Assembly: GCA_022559845.1 (NCBI GenBank)
Contig: CM040128.1
Coordinates: 220,829,643 to 220,893,642, forward strand
Reading direction: 5' to 3'
Length of the DNA stretch: 64,000 bases
Origin: Amorphophallus konjac
Taxonomy: Eukaryota > Streptophyta > Magnoliopsida > Alismatales > Araceae
The notes beneath the pieces are model-generated. The model saw only the letters and a list, made by a program, of their open reading frames with translations, was not told where the DNA came from and searched no databases. This document shows positions 59,090 to 64,000 of this stretch, one piece after another (positions within the stretch are counted from its first letter, which is position 1; every line of letters starts with the position of its first letter). Both the position numbers and the translations under genes were made by a program.

Positions 59090-60464
59090 TGTTGTATATC
59101 TATCTCAGTGTTTTTGATGATAACAAAACCAAGGACCTTTGGTGGCTCTCCTGTTTGGAATCCTTGACCCAAGTGTTTTTCACACGTTTTCAAGGCCGGG
59201 TTTTTCATGCTTTTGCTTAAGGTTTTAGCCTTCCGAATGGGCTTTCTAAGATCTCAAATGAACTTGACATTTCCCATAAACATGCATTCAATTCGTGTCT
59301 CGATCTTATGGATATGGTTCTCTGGGCTAAACTCTTATTTTTCAGATTTTTTGATAGTCCGGTCGACCTCCAGCATGACCCCGGTCGACCTGAAATAATA
59401 GAATGCAATTCTCTACAGTCTGTCACAGTGGCGGTCGACCGCCCCTCAAATCCCGGTCGATCGGATTTCCCAGGGACCGGCCACCTGTAGGTTTCTCAGT
59501 GGCGATCGACCGCCAGCCCCTGCAGGTCGACCGCCAGCCCCGAGCTGCCAACAATTGTTGACTTTTTAACCTTTCGAGATAAGTCACTCTCATGGGAATT
59601 GTTTAATCCCTAAGCTACCAAACTCTCTAGATATTGTGGATCTGGTCTGGGGGAGGCCTTGGACCATTCAAGAACCTATATAACTTATACAAGAGGGTTT
59701 GGAAAACCCTAATGCTCAAGGAAGATCAAAGGAAGGCTGCCAAGAGGAAGAGAAGGGATTTGGCACTGTAGACGTGAACAGTGCTCCGAGAGAAGTTCTT
59801 CATCCTTCTTCATCAAGTCAAGTGAAGATCAGCCCAAGGATTCAAGCTGCATCCAAAGCATCCAACCATCTATTAAGGGGGAGCAAATCAAGATTCTTCT
59901 ATTGTGTTCTAAATTCTTTTTACCTTCTTAAGCTTCATATGTGGATCTTATAGTTGTTAAAATATTTCGGCGTGTGTGGATCTTCCTAGATCCGTGTGTG
60001 TGTGTTTGTGTGTGTCCTCCGGTGTAGCTGTGTGTGTATTAAGGTGTTCTTACACCTTCGCGGGAACTCCTCTTCCCAGTGTGTAAGTGTTGTGTGTGGT
60101 TGATCTTGTAACTTTTTACAAGATAGTGTGTGGATCCTCACAGTCCGTGAGGGGTGGACGTAGGTTGCCGTTGTGGCATCCGAACCACCTAAAAATCGTT
60201 GTCGCCGTGTGGTTTGTTCCTTTTCTTCTATCCCCATTCTGTGCAAATTGCATGTGTGATTTCCAGTTCAGTTTTATTCTCGTTTATCCTGAATAATCCG
60301 TTTATCACCTTTTAGATCTTGCCTTGTTTTTTTTTGGTTTCTGTTAACCTTGTCCCTCATATAGCATTCTATCACATACTTTATACAAAAAGAAAGAAAT
60401 CTTCATTAATTTTTTAACACCCAATTCACCCCCCTCTTGGGTGCCATTTAAACTCGGGACTTCA
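59090..60464 (+). mobile_element. Full 3' LTR of Sirevirus C (1375 bp)
   Basis: It starts TGTTGTATATC and ends CTCGGGACTTCA. The U3 has six GGTCGACC-like palindromes (59361-59532), and a TATA box CCTATATAAC lies near 59676-59685. The transcribed part carries the hairpin/CCACCTAAAA module (60103-60195). The LTR is much shorter than those of A and B and lacks their AAGTC-type arrays. Confidence 0.9.
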
Positions 60465-61278
60465 CTACTAAGGCCATACCTAGGATACAACCCAGCCTAA
60501 GAGGGAGAAACAGAAGAAAAATTAGAGACAAGCTTCGTGCAAGATGAGAGATATCAAGGCTCAAATTCCTTCCAGGGCACTACCCCTCAAAGAGTAGGTC
60601 TGTTGTGCCGGAGCTTTGAGTCTTCAACCATAATTTTGCATAGCCCTTATCGACCAGATATTGAAATAACGCTCACTTTTGATTTTGATACACGCATGAT
60701 GCTGCACTACCCTTCACCGTTTTACGCGAACCTCAACTCTTAATAGGAGAAGCATGCCCGGTTACTAGGATCAGGGGTATTTTTCATAGTGTTTTTCACT
60801 CATTTCTTTTTTCCCTTTTCCTTTCTTTCAAGACTGCCCCTATTTGAAACCTCTCTCGTATCGGGGAATGCCTAGGCTGGTCATCTCATCCATCAATCTC
60901 TTGCCCCTGCACTTGGCCGAGTAGAGAAGAGAAAAGGCCTTTGTGCATACCCATGGTATGGCCAAAGCAGCAACGATGTTGCACTAGAGAGAAACTAGAA
61001 GATGCCCCTGGACCAGGGGAAGAGGAAGACATAGGCCGGGGCCTAGAATGGTGAGGATAGGAGAAGATGGTAGAAATATAGTCAGGTGGTGGAAGGTACA
61101 CCACCCACGGATAAGAACTGAGCAACAGAAAAGATGAATGGACGGAAGAAGGAGAGGAGGAAGTGGACCCCCAAGTGCACAACTGACCGCCCTTGAACTT
61201 ATGCCGTCGCCTCTTTTTGGTAAAATCTTCTTGAAACAACTCCGCCTGGCGCGGACTCGGGCTTTCGAGCTTCTTAAT
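60465..61278. repeat. Dispersed unclassified repeat, second copy
   Basis: It matches 10940-11490 and, after a gap, the region near 12290-12310. Sirevirus C sits at its left edge (inside ACTAAGGCC) and the family A LTR at its right edge (61279). There is no recognisable coding domain. Confidence 0.65.
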
Positions 61279-61684
61279 TGTTGGGTTCGGTGCTATGTAT
61301 TCAGAGGGGGGTGAATGAATACATCCCTTTACAAAATTCGCCCAAATAAAAACTTATGCTCACAAGACAGATTTAGACAATCTGAAGATCTAATTGAATT
61401 CTCTTATAAGCCACTAAGCAGAAAAGTATGGAATCTCAATATCACACTTAAGCATATAATGGGCACAGTTCGCTTAACTAGACAAACTTGAAGTCTAATA
61501 AGCGATGGCAGAAATAAATAAACACTCAGTGTGCAATCAAACTAAGATTTCGCTCACTTGATAACTGGAATGCTAACAAGACAAATTAGAACACTCATCT
61601 ATTGAACCTATAAGCAAACAATTGAGCGCCCCTATGCATTCATCTAGTGGAAGCACAAATAGAACAAAACAAACCACAATGCAA

Positions 61685-61990
61685 GAGGATTTTTAGGTGG
61701 TTTGGTCCAGGAGACCTACATCCACCCCACACTCAACCTGAGTGTGACTTCCTGCTGACTCACAGCTTGAACAGCTGGGCATCACAGCTTGCCATACATC
61801 AGCTGGGCCTCACAGCTTGCCATCTGCTGAGCATCACAGCTTGCTTCCGCTGGGCAATACAGCTTAGCCATCGCTGACTCACAGCTTGAACCCGCTGGGG
61901 ATTACAGCTTAACCCGTCCAGTGGAATCCTCCACTGCAAACGCTGAGCCTCACAGCTTGCTCCGCTGACAAACAGCTTGAAGAAATGTAT
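61685..61990 (-). other. Hairpin module and AAGCTGTG...CAGC repeats of the family A LTR
   Basis: On the minus strand the module reads CACACTC/GAGTGTG, GGGGTGGATGTAG, GGTC/GACC, CAAACCACCTAAAAA. Before it lie about seven units of AAGCTGTGATGCCCAGC, each able to form a small GCTG/CAGC stem (61755-61975). Shorter series of the same unit are present in the B LTRs (23565-23710, 33125-33265) and at 3668-3700. Confidence 0.75.
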
Positions 61991-62311
61991 AAAGGAAAAT
62001 GAAAGATAGAACAAGACAGCAACGGAAAACTGAAACAATAAAGCACAAAATATAGCTCTCGATGAGCACTTCTGACTTGGATTTGATCCAAAAGCCAGAC
62101 AACCTCAACCTCTCTCTATTTCTCAACTCGAGCTCTCTATCTCTCTCTTTCTCTTCTTTCTCTTCTGCTCTTCTTCTCTTTCTCTTCTCTTCTCTCTTCT
62201 TTCTTCTTCTGCTCTCTTCACTCTTCTTCTTCTCTTCTGCTGGATCGAAGTCTCCGCACTTCTGCTTTTTCTTTCTCCACTTCGATCACCCTTCATCTGA
62301 AGACGAAGACT

Positions 62312-62458
62312 CATATATATAGCAGCGGCAGCAGCAGCAGCTAGGGCGTGTGCTCTCCACATCTCCCGCCCAAAAACCTTGGACCACGTGTTAGTCTCTC
62401 AGCCAGCTTCAGCACACGTGTCACAATCCTATCTGCCCTTCTAGCCTCGGATCACGTG
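62312..62458 (-). promoter_or_regulatory. Promoter of the family A LTR at 61279
   Basis: The TATA box is TATATATGA (62312-62321, reverse). CACGTG boxes lie at 62385-62390 and 62453-62458, the latter in GCACGTGATCCGAG exactly as at 2912, and an ACACGTGT lies at 62414-62421. Confidence 0.72.
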
Positions 62459-62526
62459 CCCTTCATTAGCCTCCACGAGCAGAGCACCTGTCAGACAGAG
62501 TATCGGAATATCAGGTTAAATGAAGA

Positions 62527-64000
62527 GCTTTGTATAGACTTGTAAAGACGATCATGATGTATAGACTTGTAATGTAAAGTGCGTTGTATAGACTTCATGA
62601 AGACACTGTGAACTCGAGTGCAGTGTATGGACTTCACTATGCAGACTTGCCAAAGACAAGGCTGTACAGACTTTGATGTCCAATGGCAATGCAGACCAAT
62701 GTACAGACTTTGGCGAAGCAAAAGGCTGTATAGACTTGGAGACCCAAAGCATAAGACGCTAACTGAGACGGACAATGTACAAACTTTCTGTAATAGTCCG
62801 ATGTATAGACTTTGAGATCATTCAATCAACCAATGTGTAAGACATCACGATGTATAGACTTTCTATATGAAGGGCTGTACATACTTGATATAAGACGTAG
62901 AATGAGACGCTGAAGTCTGTATAGACTTTGAGAAGCAACGTAGGTAAAAACCCAATGTATAGACTTGTCCTTCGAGCATGCTACAGTCCAATGCATGGAC
63001 TTTGCTTCCACCTACCAATGTATGGACTTTGCAAGAGACGCACAAAGAGACACTGCCTGAGACGGTCAACTGGACGCTGACTCTGTACAGACTTCAACTT
63101 AAAGATGCACGATGTACAGACTTTCCAATGTTTAGACTTATGAACAGTACGTGCATCTACAGTGCAAATGTATAGCCTTTATGTAAGAAGGCAACCGCTG
63201 TACATACTTTGCAAGCAAAACACTGGGCGTTGTATAGACTTACACTAGCACAGGTGAAGACTTCATGAGAGTGCAGCAGGCAGTGTATAGACTTGCAGAA
63301 TAGTGATGCAATGTGCAGACTTCGAAGAACACAATATAAAGCAGTGTATATTCTTGCAGTGAAGAACATCAATGTATAGACTTAATGTGATGCACAAGGA
63401 CACAGTCCAGTGTACAGACTTCATGAACAATAGAATGTGCAGACTTTGAAGTTCAACTGGTGAGTGTACAGACTTTACCAATGAAAAGCTCACTGTACAG
63501 ACTTTGACATGTAAGACACAGAGAATGCACTGAAGTCTGTATAGACTTTAACAATGAGTGCATGAGTCACAAGACCGATAGACTTAGCCTGTATAGACTT
63601 AGCATGAAGCACACATGCGATGTACAGACTTCAAGTCATGCAATGCAATGTACACACTTCAGCTAAGCAAGCTTCAGTGAATGTATGGACTTCATGAATG
63701 CATGCTACAGTGCAATGTCTAGACTTGCTATATGCATGAGACGCTGATGAAGACGGTGGACTGTATAGACTTCTAAATGCTGATGGACACTGTACGGACT
63801 TGGCATAAGACGTAAATAGAGACGGTCCAATGTCCACACTTATGCTGTGTAGACTTAGTCCAATTGAGACGCTGAATAAGACGGACACTGTCTAGACTTT
63901 ATAGTAAATGCATATGCCAATGTTTATACTTCAAAGCTCGACCAGTGTACAGACTTGCCACCGACCAATGTATGGACTTGAGATCTAATGCAAACGGCTG
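62527..64000 (-). repeat. Long array of TGTATAGACTT / TGTACAGACTT motifs
   Basis: At least 50 copies at 20-40 bp spacing are visible, continuing to the window end. On the minus strand the unit is AAGTCTATACATTG or AAGTCTGTACA, as at 1460-1935. Short tracts such as AGACGCTGAATGAGACGG occur between some units (62895, 63055, 63735, 63870), hinting at a higher-order unit. Confidence 0.88.

Larger units (their letters stand above)
50697..60464 (+). mobile_element. Sirevirus C, Ty1/copia element with an extra 3' ORF and a truncated 5' LTR
   Basis: The order is: partial 5' LTR (50697-51303), primer site, gag, protease, integrase, reverse transcriptase, RNase H (51368-56348), a promoter-like segment, a third ORF (57161-58610), polypurine tracts and a full 3' LTR (59090-60464). 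The two LTR portions that can be compared differ at only a few sites by eye. No target duplication can be seen because the 5' end is missing and the two flanks are unrelated. Confidence 0.9.
61279..64000 (-). mobile_element. Family A Sirevirus LTR on the minus strand, running off the window
   Basis: It starts TGTTGGGTTCGGTG, the reverse complement of the end of the LTR at 1154-4148, and shares its U5 (61300-61690), hairpin module (61685-61750) and promoter region. On the minus strand this is the U5 end, so the rest lies to the right. The U3 seen here is at least 1.5 kb of AAGTCTATACA motifs. The five bases before it are TTAAT (61274-61278). Confidence 0.85.

Overview
The window is a stretch of plant nuclear DNA made almost entirely of nested transposable elements; I see no intact host gene. 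The plant origin rests on the element families: Sirevirus-type Ty1/copia elements with initiator-Met-tRNA primer sites and repeated AAAGGGGGAG polypurine tracts, a gag-only Ty3/gypsy element, En/Spm (CACTA) transposons with TNP2 and PTTA genes, an L1 LINE with an RNase H domain, and broken copies of plant genes with GT-AG introns. A monocot is possible but cannot be decided from this sequence.

Layout. 1-4148: 3' part and 3.0-kb 3' LTR of a Sirevirus (family A, + strand), inserted into the left LTR of a Ty3/gypsy gag-only element (4149-10210). 10211-12310: repeats, including a dispersed family seen again at 60465-61278. 12436-16140: decayed CACTA TNP2 gene. 16141-17930: unclassified repeat with a minisatellite. 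18038-23235 and 34905-38200: broken host gene pieces, all on the + strand (UBX-domain/PUX-like, TLC-domain, GNAT acetyltransferase, aldo-keto reductase, one unrecognised). The TLC exons lie inside a CACTA-type element at 18220-21912 with a TGG target duplication. 23241-34899: complete Sirevirus B on the minus strand, two ~2.1-kb LTRs, AAGTT target duplication, decayed gag-pol. 35470-36120: old copia tail. 38650-46913: two CACTA ends with a PTTA-like gene, a seven-copy ~185-bp tandem array and a minus-strand LINE inserted in it. 46914-49865: further CACTA coding sequence. 50697-60464: Sirevirus C (+), nearly complete gag-pol plus an extra third ORF, with a 5' LTR lacking its U3. 61279-64000: a family A LTR on the minus strand, running off the window.

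The most interesting signals are in the Sirevirus non-coding regions. (1) The LTRs of all three families share a two-hairpin module followed by an (A)CCACCTAAAA box; the stems differ between families but remain paired. (2) The U3 regions of A and B carry dense arrays of one 11-base framework, AAGTC-K-GTRCA, fixed as different variants. (3) Sirevirus C carries a third ORF resembling a plant transposon-protein domain plus a coiled coil, preceded by its own promoter-like sequence that shares GGTCGACC palindromes with the C LTR. (4) The Pack-CACTA and the same-strand cluster of gene fragments suggest gene-fragment capture. All coding regions carry stops or frameshifts, so autonomous activity is unlikely for any element as seen here.
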